DNA from: Candidatus Heimdallarchaeota archaeon
Lineage (GTDB): Archaea > Asgardarchaeota > Heimdallarchaeia > Hodarchaeales > Hodarchaeaceae
NCBI GenBank assembly: GCA_020353515.1
Contig: CP070695.1
Span: forward strand, 1,303,228-1,367,227
Direction of reading: 5' to 3'
DNA: 64,000 nucleotides
Positions 51,970 through 61,327 of the stretch are shown here, one piece after another; position 1 is the first letter of the stretch; each line of letters begins with the position of its first letter. The notes under the pieces were generated by a model that saw only the letters and a program-made list of their open reading frames with translations, ran no database searches and was not told the origin of the DNA. Position numbers and translations under genes: made by a program.

Positions 51970-52893
51970 TTACAGGAATTTTATTTCCATAGCGTCTTCA
52001 GGGCAAGCTGCAATACAATCCAAACAATTTGTACAAAGTGGATTTCTCACTTTTTCTGGTGGATCTGCAAGGATCCTGACACCCATTGGACAAACGTCCT
52101 CACAAATTCCACAGTGGGTACATTTTGATATATTTCGTCCAATTCCTACTAAAGAATATTTTCCAAGATGCCCCATAATGATTCCCACAGGACAAAACCA
52201 GCGACACCAACCTCGTGGGACATAGATAACAAGAATGAAGGCAAAAATAAAAATAAAGAGTCGTAACCAAAAAATGACGTTAATTAACACAAATTTTTCC
52301 CAAATTATGAAGTTTTCAATTCCACCCCACCAAAATAACAATGGAATAGCTGTGAATAAGAATACTGAAGGACTTAATACGGCCCACGGCTGCTCTACAA
52401 ATACATCAAAAGAGGCTTCGATGGTTGCCCTTTCTCCTAACGCAACATTAACTCCTATAAAGGTCGAAAGAAGTAAGGTAGCTCCAGTAATAAATTCACC
52501 GATTTGTCTGAGATTAAGGTTTGTATCCTGTGTGGGTTCGTATTTTCTGACCCATGAGGTTAGGTACCCTAAAAGATCTTGAAACATTCCAAATGGACAG
52601 CCCCAAGCACAAAAAAGTCTCCCAAAAATGGAACCTATAAGAAAAAAGGCTGCAAGGGGGACTAAAGGTACAATAGCCGTTGTCAACATACGCTGTAAGA
52701 GAAAGAAAGCGCCTTCAGAACTTGAAAATATCGATCGCGGCATATTTATTGGTAAAACCAACCAAGTTGCACCAAAAAGGAAAAAAGTAAGATTCATCAA
52801 AATAAACATGACAAATTGGACAAAAGTACGAAATATTCGGAGTTTTGTTAGATTTGTCTTTTTCTTCTTGTGCCAAGCCATTAAATAATGCAC
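51970..52893 (-). CDS. NapH-like membrane Fe-S protein (two 4Fe-4S ferredoxin motifs)
   Basis: Several membrane helices carry CAWGCPFG and CRWFCPVG on cytosolic loops, as in NapH/CcoG-like proteins. Then come two 4Fe-4S motifs (CTHCGICEDVCPMG; CTNCLDCIAACPEDA). It should move electrons between the membrane and soluble partners. Upstream on the same strand are a 48-residue membrane peptide and a geranylgeranyl reductase, which needs a strong reductant, so it may feed that enzyme. Start may be GTG 52893 or ATG 52881; GAGGTG lies nine bases before the latter. Confidence 0.88.
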   Translation of the reverse strand: MHYLMAWHKKKKTNLTKLRIFRTFVQFVMFILMNLTFFLFGATWLVLPINMPRSIFSSSEGAFFLLQRMLTTAIVPLVPLAAFFLIGSIFGRLFCAWGCPFGMFQDLLGYLTSWVRKYEPTQDTNLNLRQIGEFITGATLLLSTFIGVNVALGERATIEASFDVFVEQPWAVLSPSVFLFTAIPLLFWWGGIENFIIWEKFVLINVIFWLRLFIFIFAFILVIYVPRGWCRWFCPVGIIMGHLGKYSLVGIGRNISKCTHCGICEDVCPMGVRILADPPEKVRNPLCTNCLDCIAACPEDAMEIKFL

Positions 52894-52898
52894 CTCAC

Positions 52899-53045
52899 TT
52901 AAGGAATAGGAATTCCAGCTTTTGCGCTTTCAGTAATTTCTTTGATTATATCTTGAATTAGTTCAAATTGATTGGTTGAAATGGCAATGGTTAATAAGAT
53001 TATACCGACACTTAGAGCAATTAGAGCTTTGGCATTGCTTTTCAT
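52899..53045 (-). CDS. 48-residue single-helix membrane protein
   Basis: The peptide starts MKSNAKALIALSVGIILLTI and has one membrane helix followed by a short acidic end (QDIIKEITESAKAGIPIP). AAAGGAAT precedes the ATG. It lies between geranylgeranyl reductase and the NapH-like gene, with six bases to the latter, so it is likely translated and may be a small accessory subunit. No family is recognised. Confidence 0.6.
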   Translation of the reverse strand: MKSNAKALIALSVGIILLTIAISTNQFELIQDIIKEITESAKAGIPIP

Positions 53046-53185
53046 AACGAAAATTCCTTTGTATTTATAGCTAATAGGAAGCAGAATTAAGTTTAGACGT
53101 AAAGCTGTGCACTTATGTTCTCTTCTTAAATCTTCAGCAAAAAATGAGAGAAGGTCAATGAAAAAAAAAGATAACGAAAATCTTC

Positions 53186-54409
53186 TTAAAAGCCCCAATC
53201 TCTACTTTTGCTGAAACCATGAGCGATGATTCGGGCATCACCAAATTTCTTCAACATGGAGGGACTTCGGAGAGCTTTTAAAAATAATCGAAACTTTTGA
53301 AAGCTATTTAAAGTTGTAATATCCCAACCATCAACCCAAGAACCAAATGTTTCGATATCTTTAGCTGAAAATTTATTGTACAATATTTCATGTGCATGTT
53401 GAATGATTGGATCCATATAAGGGAATATTCGAAGCTTCTCCTGATATTCACTCATTTTTTGATCATCAAATTGATCATTTTCAAGAGCTTCGACTGCAGT
53501 TTGGCCAGCAAGCATACCTGAATGTATTCCGATAGCAATCCCTCCATAAAAGATTGTATTTGTAAGCCCAGCCGCATCTCCAGCAGCCATATAATGTTCA
53601 CAATAATTCTTTCGTATCGGACCACTTGCTGGAATGATTCCAGCTATTTTAGCAAGTATATCTTTCTCATGATAATTATTAAACCCTAAGTGTCTAAGAA
53701 ATTGATTCAAGACTTTTATAGGTTTCGACGCTAGATTTACTACAACTCCAATATTAGTATGGTTTTTCTTTGGGAATACCCAGCCATAATGCATATCTTT
53801 AAACTGTTGAAAATCAAAATAGAAATCTAGAGCGTCTGTTAACACTCCAGGAATTTTATATTCCACACCTTGTACATATTCAGTAGGAGGTTGCAATCCC
53901 ATCATTTTAACACTATGAGCAGAGGGCCCGTCACACCCAATAACAATTTTCGCCTCATGACTCCCATTTGTAGTATTAACTGTCAATCCCCCCTCTTTTC
54001 GGTTGATAGAGATAACTTGAGTTCCTAAATGCACTTCTACTCCTAAATCTTGAGCTTGCTTCGCCATAAGTTGATCAAAAAGAGGACGATTAATTGTTAC
54101 AGTTTGGAGTTTTGCTGTAGCAACACCTTGCTTTCCAAAGAAGAAGCGCTGAGCATTAATCACCCTTTCGATAAAGGATTCACGCTGTTGAAGACGTAAA
54201 ATTTCATCATCAAGCTGGGTATCTATTTTTGGCATATTTTTTAGGGAAAGAAGTTTATTAGCTGAAATACCTTCTCCACAAGCTAGTGGGTGACCTATTA
54301 TGGGATGTTCTTCGATTATGAGCGTTGTTAAGCCCTTTTTTGCTATTGTAGTTGCTGCTGATAAGCCTGTAGGGCCTCCACCAATAATAAGAACATCATA
54401 AACAATCAT
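53186..54409 (-). CDS. Geranylgeranyl reductase family FAD enzyme
   Basis: The FAD-binding start VYDVLIIGGGPTGLSAA, the CGEG motif (HPLACGEGIS), the block VIGCDGPSAHSVKMMG and AAGDAAGLTNTIFYGGI match archaeal digeranylgeranylglycerophospholipid reductases, which saturate the isoprenoid chains of membrane lipids. At ~407 residues it is full length. ATG 54409 is chosen with AGGAG before it, not the upstream in-frame ATG. In Methanosarcina acetivorans a neighbouring ferredoxin supplies its electrons; here a membrane Fe-S protein lies downstream. Confidence 0.9.
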   Translation of the reverse strand: MIVYDVLIIGGGPTGLSAATTIAKKGLTTLIIEEHPIIGHPLACGEGISANKLLSLKNMPKIDTQLDDEILRLQQRESFIERVINAQRFFFGKQGVATAKLQTVTINRPLFDQLMAKQAQDLGVEVHLGTQVISINRKEGGLTVNTTNGSHEAKIVIGCDGPSAHSVKMMGLQPPTEYVQGVEYKIPGVLTDALDFYFDFQQFKDMHYGWVFPKKNHTNIGVVVNLASKPIKVLNQFLRHLGFNNYHEKDILAKIAGIIPASGPIRKNYCEHYMAAGDAAGLTNTIFYGGIAIGIHSGMLAGQTAVEALENDQFDDQKMSEYQEKLRIFPYMDPIIQHAHEILYNKFSAKDIETFGSWVDGWDITTLNSFQKFRLFLKALRSPSMLKKFGDARIIAHGFSKSRDWGF

Positions 54410-54557
54410 ATTTCTCAGACTCCTACTTCTTATAAAGTTGAGACCATACAACACTAACCTAATCAGAACATTATAATCTAGCACTTGCATATTGAGTTAT
54501 TTTAATTAATAAAAAATCAATTAATAAAAATAGAATTATTGGACTCTGGGTTTATTT

Positions 54558-54872
54558 TTGCCACAAACACCTATTAGAATTGGAAAATGTTCAATTAAGA
54601 TTCAGGGGAAGATTCTTGTTCAATTAGAGAATGAAAAACTTCCAAAAATCAGATCCCTTGCAAAAGTGAAAAGAAATAGCCAATTCAAGAAGATTGGAGA
54701 AGTTATCGAGGTTATTGGGTCAACTCGAAAGCCTTGGATTGTTATTTCGGCCCCCCAAAGCTCGTACAAGATGGTTCAGCTTGAAGAATATATTTTTACA
54801 CAGGAAAGATCGCAGAAAAAGAAAGGGAAAGAAAAGAAGAAAGCTAGAAAATCAAAAAAAAAAAGAAGCTGA
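54558..54872 (+). CDS. gar1: H/ACA ribonucleoprotein protein Gar1
   Basis: The small beta-barrel has the Gar1 pattern LRRIG-like GEVIEVIGSTRKPWIVI and a Lys-rich tail of about 25 residues (KKKGKEKKKARKSKKKR). Gar1 binds Cbf5 and helps product release in pseudouridylation complexes; Cbf5 is at 6.4 kb. The start is TTG 54558 with no clear binding site, so initiation may be leaderless. eS8 follows 99 bases downstream. A different small basic barrel protein is possible but less likely. Confidence 0.85.
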   Translation: MPQTPIRIGKCSIKIQGKILVQLENEKLPKIRSLAKVKRNSQFKKIGEVIEVIGSTRKPWIVISAPQSSYKMVQLEEYIFTQERSQKKKGKEKKKARKSKKKRS

Positions 54873-54971
54873 TATATAAAATTAATCATAATTATCCTTA
54901 AAATAATAGAGATTCGTGAAAGTGACGGTTTAATCGTCCTTCTTGAGACACCATTTAAGGAGAGCTATTCA

Positions 54972-55352
54972 TTGGCAAGATCACAAAAAAAATCCGTAAG
55001 GAAACCTAGTGGTGGGCGTTATCATGTTGCAGTTAAAAAGAAAAAACGTGACTTAGCACGACCCGCAGCCCAAACGATACTAGGTGAACCCCGTAAGAAA
55101 ATTGTACGTACACGGGGTGGGAACCGTAAAATTAGGCTTCAAAGTTGCCTTTATGCAAATATATCCTCTCTTAAAAAAAGAACTACAGAAAAAGTAGAAA
55201 TTGAGGATGTCCTTGAGAATCCAGCCAATCGTGATTTTGCCCGGAGAAAGATTATTACAAAAGGTGCGATAATCAAGACAAAAAAGGGAAATGCAAGAGT
55301 AACGAGTCGTCCAGGACAAAATGGGACTGTTGACGCAGTTTTAATCACTTGA
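54972..55352 (+). CDS. rps8e: Small ribosomal subunit protein eS8
   Basis: The start [21 protein letters not shown] and the block [16 protein letters not shown] with the end [15 protein letters not shown] are diagnostic of archaeal eS8. At 126 residues it has normal length. The start is TTG with AAGGAG nine bases ahead. It follows Gar1. Confidence 0.96.
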   Translation: MARSQKKSVRKPSGGRYHVAVKKKKRDLARPAAQTILGEPRKKIVRTRGGNRKIRLQSCLYANISSLKKRTTEKVEIEDVLENPANRDFARRKIITKGAIIKTKKGNARVTSRPGQNGTVDAVLIT

Positions 55353-55415
55353 TAGACAAGAATACATCTCTGTTTTCTTCCTACCAGCTCTAGAAACTAT
55401 CTCAACTCATTTTTA

Positions 55416-56312
55416 TTGCTTAGAGGAATTGTTTGCAATATGAATCATAAAGACTCAAATGAGTCAAGTAGAAAGAAAATAGAATCAAAGAATGTAAAAA
55501 AAGCTATTGCTTGGTTATTAGAAGCAACTAAACGAACTTTTAAAGGTCATACAAAATCCACATGGGTTTGGATAACCTTTTTTATAATAATATTCATTAT
55601 TAGTGTTGTTATTTTGTTTCTTCAATATCAAGATGACACTTGGTTATTTGATAAAGTTGTACGCTGGTTTTTAATACCCATTATTGAGTTGGAAGCTTGG
55701 GGTTGGTTATTTTTCCTTATTTTTATGGGTATTCAAGGAATATTAGTACCAATTCCATCAGAACTAGTTCTTCTATCCAGTGGACTTGTCTGGGGATTAG
55801 AAGGGGGTTCTATCCTAGGGATCATTGGTTCTTTGATTGCTGGTGTATTGACTTATTACATTGCAGTTCTCGGTGGACGACCAATGATGGAACGATTTCT
55901 AGGTCAAGAAAATCTTGATGTCCTTGACTTTTATATCGAGAAATACGGAGCAGTAACTATTCTTATAGCGAGGGCATTTCCTTTTATGGCTTTTGATCCA
56001 ATTTCTTATGCTTCTGGATTTTTGAAGATCAAGTTTAGAACTTACTTCATTGCTACATTAATTGGATCAATTATCAGATGCGTTTTCTATGCTTGGTTGG
56101 GATCGACTTTGTATGAAGGTAACCCAAGAGATTTAATAAATGATCCTAAAGCGGTACAAAGCTTCATTGATGTTGGATCAGCTCGATTTAATTTGATGCT
56201 TATAATTATAGTTATCGTCTTGGGTTTTGCTTACCTATTTTACCAATTTCTTTTAATGCCTTACCTTAAAAAGAAGCGCTTTGAAGAAAAAAACCTGAAT
56301 TCTCCCCTATAA
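55416..56312 (+). CDS. DedA/VTT-domain membrane protein
   Basis: The VTT/DedA signature PIPSELVLLSSGLVWG and the block ARAFPFMAFDPISYASGFLKIKFRTY-type (shown in part) mark the family that includes lipid scramblases and carrier-lipid transporters. About five membrane helices follow a cytosolic N-terminus of ~45 residues. Undecaprenyl-phosphate recycling is a known role in bacteria and would fit the cis-prenyltransferase in this window. The start may be TTG 55416 or ATG 55440; only a weak site AGAGGA is seen. Confidence 0.9.
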   Translation: MLRGIVCNMNHKDSNESSRKKIESKNVKKAIAWLLEATKRTFKGHTKSTWVWITFFIIIFIISVVILFLQYQDDTWLFDKVVRWFLIPIIELEAWGWLFFLIFMGIQGILVPIPSELVLLSSGLVWGLEGGSILGIIGSLIAGVLTYYIAVLGGRPMMERFLGQENLDVLDFYIEKYGAVTILIARAFPFMAFDPISYASGFLKIKFRTYFIATLIGSIIRCVFYAWLGSTLYEGNPRDLINDPKAVQSFIDVGSARFNLMLIIIVIVLGFAYLFYQFLLMPYLKKKRFEEKNLNSPL

Positions 56313-56560
56313 TAGAAAGTTGTATGAATTTCAACATTTAACAGAGCTTAAATATCCTTAACAAGGTTCCTTTATTAGTCAAAGAATGAATAAACCAGTA
56401 TGTATATACCATATTTCTCAACAAGACAAACTTCAATAGGAAAGGTTCATGAATAAGCAATAAGAAATTATAAGTGTGGATTAGATATTTTCATACACGG
56501 TAATTTAATGGGTAAATTAATAGGTTAAATGATAAATAAAGAGTCTGCTGCGGAGATTAC

Positions 56561-58264
56561 GTGATGGAAAAAAGCGATATACATGAATCTATACGTCAAA
56601 GTTCTCTTAAAAGACTCGAAGTAGATGATCACGAATTAGAAGAATGGTTAACATTAGCTGATTTTCCTGAAGATACACGAGTGAACCTGACCCCTCGTGG
56701 TCGTAGGTTTATATTTCAAAAAGATATTGTTTTAAAGAGTCTTGAACCAGTAGTTAGTCGTGCACAATGGTCACGCTATCGTTCTAATCCCGAAATGTCA
56801 ATTCCTCTTTCTACAATACGGCTTTTAGTCGAAAATAAACGCGAATTATTCATGACATCGTTTACAGTAACAACGATTGGCACTAAGAAAAATCTCCTTC
56901 CTATTAAGTTGCCTATTAAAACTAAGAGTAATTCTCTTACTAAACTCTTAGCATTACTTGCTTTATCAAAAAACGTTTTTCTAACTGGTACTTATCAAAC
57001 AAAAGATAAAAAACAGGTGGAAAGACTTATAGAGACCTTTGATTCAATATTTGATGTTCATCTCTGTCCTGAAGGTGAGATTACTCAGAATCAAAGAGGA
57101 TTTTATGTTAAAATCCCGGTGCAAATATGTTCTGCTATAGTTAAAGCATTCACTGGAGATTTTCAAGCGAGTAACCAAGATATAATTCGTTCTATTATAA
57201 AATGTCAAGATGAAAAAGATATAGTTGATTTTGTTATCACCTGGCTTAAATTTTCAAGAAATTATAGCGATCAAGAACATATCTATAAATTTCGGGTTAA
57301 TGACGAGACTCGAGAGTTAATCAAACTTATTGAAAAGATTGGCGTCAAATATAATGATGGGATGATCAGAGGGAAGATCAAAGATAGTAGCAATATTCAG
57401 AGTAATATTCCTGTTTATCTAATCCCTAATAATGAAGATAATAGAGTTATTTTAAGTGCTCATTCTTCTCGAGGGGAACGACTTCAAGCGAAAATTCAAA
57501 ACCAAGAAGCGTGGATTGAAGAGCTAAAAGTTATCAAAGAAGATCTTGAGAACAAACTAGAACGAGTAACAGCAAGTAGTAATGAAAGTTTAACTTGGTC
57601 CCGTGCTGTAGACGAGCGAGACAGAGAGAATCTTACAGAAAAATTAGAGGAATTCGATCGGATTCTTCAAAAGACTCGTCGTGAAACTGCGGAATTAAAA
57701 CGGATTTTAAATGAAAGTGATATGATTACTTCTGATGAATCAATAACCATTGACGATATGACAGATCCAAACGTAATTGATGGTCTTGATCGTTTACGAA
57801 AGGAAGTTGATCGGTTAAAAGAACAATTATCTGAAATCAGTCGTTCACCAGGTCCTACTAAGGAATTAAGCTATAAGGTAACCCAAGAAATTACTATGAA
57901 ATCTGAGCCCAGATCTCTCCTATCCATCGATTCTGAGCCTCAAGCATTATTAAAAACCTTTTTAGCTCATCCTGATAATTGGATTTTATTCATATTGAGT
58001 ACTAAACAGGCTCTTTCTCATGAACAGATCCGAAATATCTTGGGAATTCCTTTAGAAAAACGAATGGATCTACATAAGCGACTCAATGATTTTGTAGACA
58101 GGAAAATTCTGAAAGTTGAAATTTCACCTGATGGAGAAGAACTCTATAGAATAGATAGATGGCAACAATCTGATCTCATAAGTGGTTATATTACAACACT
58201 TTTAGGGAATAAGGAGATTGTCCCCTTAGAAATACGGCAACTAATTCGGAATGTTTTACGTTAA
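56561..58264 (+). CDS. Large protein: possible LAGLIDADG-like fold, coiled coil and winged helix
   Basis: Not a named family. Residues ~127-200 and ~218-290 look like two related alpha/beta halves: LTKLLALLALSKNVFLTG...QVERLIETFDSIF and IVDFVITWLKF...TRELIKLIEKIGVK. The second in particular resembles the helix-and-sheet pattern of LAGLIDADG endonuclease domains, but the acidic catalytic residues are not seen at the usual helix ends. A coiled coil follows (305-383, and 405-427), then a winged helix at ~468-535 (LSHEQIRNILGIPLEKRMDL, FVDRKILKVEI). It may be a DNA-binding structural protein descended from a homing endonuclease; this is inference. A small coiled-coil protein is encoded convergently just after it. 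Confidence 0.55.
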   Translation: MMEKSDIHESIRQSSLKRLEVDDHELEEWLTLADFPEDTRVNLTPRGRRFIFQKDIVLKSLEPVVSRAQWSRYRSNPEMSIPLSTIRLLVENKRELFMTSFTVTTIGTKKNLLPIKLPIKTKSNSLTKLLALLALSKNVFLTGTYQTKDKKQVERLIETFDSIFDVHLCPEGEITQNQRGFYVKIPVQICSAIVKAFTGDFQASNQDIIRSIIKCQDEKDIVDFVITWLKFSRNYSDQEHIYKFRVNDETRELIKLIEKIGVKYNDGMIRGKIKDSSNIQSNIPVYLIPNNEDNRVILSAHSSRGERLQAKIQNQEAWIEELKVIKEDLENKLERVTASSNESLTWSRAVDERDRENLTEKLEEFDRILQKTRRETAELKRILNESDMITSDESITIDDMTDPNVIDGLDRLRKEVDRLKEQLSEISRSPGPTKELSYKVTQEITMKSEPRSLLSIDSEPQALLKTFLAHPDNWILFILSTKQALSHEQIRNILGIPLEKRMDLHKRLNDFVDRKILKVEISPDGEELYRIDRWQQSDLISGYITTLLGNKEIVPLEIRQLIRNVLR

Positions 58265-58270
58265 TCTGGT

Positions 58271-58639
58271 TTAAAGTTCGTCAATGACTTTCAAAGCTTT
58301 TAGTAGTTGTTCTTTGTCATCTTTACTTTTTTCGGTTAAGCCAATAGCTGGTGATCTTTCTTGGAACTTTTCAATTTCTGGGATTTGTACTTCTTTTTGG
58401 AAAGGTTGAGGTTGTATAGAAGGTTTAATAACTGAGCTAGTGCTTTCTTCAGATTGAGGAAAAGGAGAAGTACTTAACGGGGGAATTCTTTCAAGTTTTT
58501 CTTTAATATTAAGAATTTCCAATTGTAAGCTTTCGATTTTCTTATTTTGTTCTTGGATTTGGTCTCTAAGCAGTTTTGCAACCTTGGTAAGAGTCTGTAT
58601 CTTTTTAGCATTTGTTTCAATAGATAATTCTGTAGCCAT
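58271..58639 (-). CDS. Small coiled-coil protein
   Basis: Residues ~8-52 form a coiled coil (LTKVAKLLRDQIQEQNKKIESL). A Pro/Ser-rich linker follows (~53-100) and the last ~20 residues are a short helix (EQLLKALKVIDEL). The coil-linker-helix pattern recalls the proline-rich protein at 48.1 kb but without clear sequence identity. No family is recognised. It lies seven bases after the convergent LAGLIDADG-like gene. Confidence 0.55.
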   Translation of the reverse strand: MATELSIETNAKKIQTLTKVAKLLRDQIQEQNKKIESLQLEILNIKEKLERIPPLSTSPFPQSEESTSSVIKPSIQPQPFQKEVQIPEIEKFQERSPAIGLTEKSKDDKEQLLKALKVIDEL

Positions 58640-58795
58640 TTTGAATCACATACAAAAAAAACTTAATTGAATTGATTCGATATAATAATTGACATCAAAG
58701 TTATAAGGATTTAACTAAATATTTTTTTTGATTTAATGAAGAATAATTTGAAGTTAATCATTTAAGAGCTCATTATACGGTTTACGTGATAAGAC

Positions 58796-61327
58796 ATGAC
58801 TCATTATCCACATAATTCACTGTTTCCAGAAACAGATTATTTTGTTCTGAGTACAGTATATGATGCGGAAACAAATGGTGCTGGAATCAAATTATTTGAT
58901 GTTGAAAGGAAAAAAGTGATATATACCACCGATACATACGGTCATGAGCCGTATTGCTATAGCTATGAACCTCTCGAAAAGATACAAGCCTTAAATTTTC
59001 CTCCTGAAACGGTAAAAAGAATTGAGACTATAAAAAAGAGAAATCTACTAAAAGAAAGTGAAGATCCTCTCACTAAAATTATTACTCCCACTCCAAGTGA
59101 GGTTCCTAAAGTTAGAGACATTGTTGGGGAAACTTGGGAATCTAGAATCAAGTATCATCGGAATTGGATTTATGATATTCAAATTGTCCCTGGACGAAGG
59201 TACTGGTGGGATCCTGATCAAAATAAATTTATCCCTTCTCAAAGCAAAAGCCATGGTTTAGATATTCCAAAATCAGTGAATAACCAATTATCAAAATATT
59301 CTGGTCTCCTTGAGGTTTTCCGTGATGATTTTATCCAAGAAATTCCTGATATGCCAATAGTTGCTTGTGACATCGAAACAGAGTCAATAGAGGGACAAAT
59401 TCCTCAAGCAGCTGATCCAAAATATCCAATAATTTGTATTTGTTTCGCTGATAATCAAGGAAAAGAAATTGCTTTAGTATTAAATCGGAAAGAGAGAAAT
59501 AAAGGGATTAAACCCATCGACACATCACCTCATCTCCAAGTTGAGAGGTTTGATGCTGAGGAGGATCTCTTAAAACGAAGTTTCGAAATTTTAAAGCAAT
59601 ATACGATTATCACAACCTTTAATGGAGATAATTTTGATTTTCCATACCTTCATGAACGCGCAAAAAAGCTGGCAAAAGATCTAAAAATTAGGATCTACAG
59701 CCCTATTAAATGGAATCGTCGAGATAAAAGCTGTGATTTCAAGTTTGGTTTGCATCTAGATCTCTACAGATTCTATCATAATGTTGCTATTCGGACATAT
59801 GCGTTTGGAAATCGATATCAAGAAGAAACTTTGGATGCTATCGCTCAAGGAATATTAGGGATTGGAAAAGTAGCACTTGAAAAAGCAATTTTTGATTTAT
59901 CTGAATGGGATCTGGTTTATTACTGCTCGAGAGACGCAAAAATTACTTTAGATCTACTCTTATTTGAAAATAAAACCCCATTAAATCTGATATTCATTTT
60001 ATCCAGAATCTCTAGAACACCAATTGATAATCTAGTCCGCACCAGTGTATCAAACTGGGTAAAAAGCCTATTTTTCTATGAACATAGGCGACGCGGTTGT
60101 CTCATTCCAAATCAAGAGGATATTCAAATAATAAAAGGCACACAGGCTAGTTCCAAAGCAATAATTAAAGGAAAGAAATACAAAGGTGCAACAGTGATTG
60201 ATCCCGTCCCTGGTATTCATTTTAATGTAGCTGTTCTCGATTTCGCCTCCTTATACCCATCCATAATATCAACCTTTAATCTGAGTTATGAGACGCTTCT
60301 ATGTAGTCACGAAGAATGTCAAAAGAATAAGGTCCCTCAAACGGGATACTGGGTATGTGAACATAATCGCGGGATAGTAGCGGATGTTATCGGTTTTATA
60401 AAGGATGTCAGGGTTCAATGGTTAAAACCAGAAGCAAAAAAAGAGAGTTCGCAAAAAGAGTTTTATCAAATCTTAGAGAGAAGTCTGAAAGTCCTCATTA
60501 ATGCCTCCTATGGAGTTCTTGGGAGCGATAGATTTCAATTTTATTGTCTCCCTGTTGCTGATGCTACAACCGCATATGGTCGTGATGCTATCGAAAAAGC
60601 TATCCAAAAATCCCAAGCTCTAGACATCAGTGTATTATATGGAGATACTGACAGTCTCTTTCTTCATAATCCTACTAAAGAACAGATAAATGAGATTATC
60701 AAATGGAGTAAGGAAGAACTTGGCGTAGGGTTAGAAATGGAGAAAATTTATCGCTATTTAGTATTTTCAGAGCGAAAAAAGAATTATTTTGGAGTATACC
60801 CTGACTCTAGTGTTGAAGTAAAGGGATTAATGGGAAAAAAGAGAAATACCCCTTCTTTTTTACAAAAAGGATTCAGGGAGGTTTTAGCTATTCTAGCTCA
60901 AGTTACAACTAAAGAAGAGTTTGATGAAGCGAAAAAACAAGTCATTAATCTGATCCGTGGTATCTATCAGAAATTAGAGAAAAAACAGTATTCAGCAGCA
61001 GAATTAGCAATTACTACCCAACTTACCCAGCCCTTACATCGTTATAAAGTCCAAGCTCAGCATGTTAAGGCAGCAAATCAATTAAATGAATATTACAAAA
61101 AAAAGAACATCGATCTAGTGAAAGCTGGTCAATTGATTCGCTTTATTAAAACCAGGACAACGGATCGTGTCACTCCTCTTCTTTTGATGACGGATATTTC
61201 CAAAGTCGACGTGAAAGCATACAAATCAATGATAGACTCGACCTTTGATCAATTATTTGGGGCACTAGATATTGAAGTAGAGGAGATTGCGACAGGTCAG
61301 GTAAATCTAATGGAATTCTTTAGCTAG
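58796..61327 (+). CDS. polB: Family B DNA polymerase with active exonuclease and PIP box
   Basis: Exonuclease motifs I-III are DIETE (~192-196), TFNGDNFDFPYL and YCSRDAK; polymerase motifs A, B and C are LDFASLYPSII, KVLINASYGVLG and YGDTDSLF. All catalytic acids are present. The extreme C-terminus reads QVNLMEFFS, a full PIP box (QxxLxxFF) for binding the sliding clamp PCNA. At 843 residues it is a typical archaeal replicative PolB; other PolB paralogues may exist. No intein is seen. The gene overlaps the NSUN-type gene by four bases (convergent). Confidence 0.97.
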   Translation: MTHYPHNSLFPETDYFVLSTVYDAETNGAGIKLFDVERKKVIYTTDTYGHEPYCYSYEPLEKIQALNFPPETVKRIETIKKRNLLKESEDPLTKIITPTPSEVPKVRDIVGETWESRIKYHRNWIYDIQIVPGRRYWWDPDQNKFIPSQSKSHGLDIPKSVNNQLSKYSGLLEVFRDDFIQEIPDMPIVACDIETESIEGQIPQAADPKYPIICICFADNQGKEIALVLNRKERNKGIKPIDTSPHLQVERFDAEEDLLKRSFEILKQYTIITTFNGDNFDFPYLHERAKKLAKDLKIRIYSPIKWNRRDKSCDFKFGLHLDLYRFYHNVAIRTYAFGNRYQEETLDAIAQGILGIGKVALEKAIFDLSEWDLVYYCSRDAKITLDLLLFENKTPLNLIFILSRISRTPIDNLVRTSVSNWVKSLFFYEHRRRGCLIPNQEDIQIIKGTQASSKAIIKGKKYKGATVIDPVPGIHFNVAVLDFASLYPSIISTFNLSYETLLCSHEECQKNKVPQTGYWVCEHNRGIVADVIGFIKDVRVQWLKPEAKKESSQKEFYQILERSLKVLINASYGVLGSDRFQFYCLPVADATTAYGRDAIEKAIQKSQALDISVLYGDTDSLFLHNPTKEQINEIIKWSKEELGVGLEMEKIYRYLVFSERKKNYFGVYPDSSVEVKGLMGKKRNTPSFLQKGFREVLAILAQVTTKEEFDEAKKQVINLIRGIYQKLEKKQYSAAELAITTQLTQPLHRYKVQAQHVKAANQLNEYYKKKNIDLVKAGQLIRFIKTRTTDRVTPLLLMTDISKVDVKAYKSMIDSTFDQLFGALDIEVEEIATGQVNLMEFFS

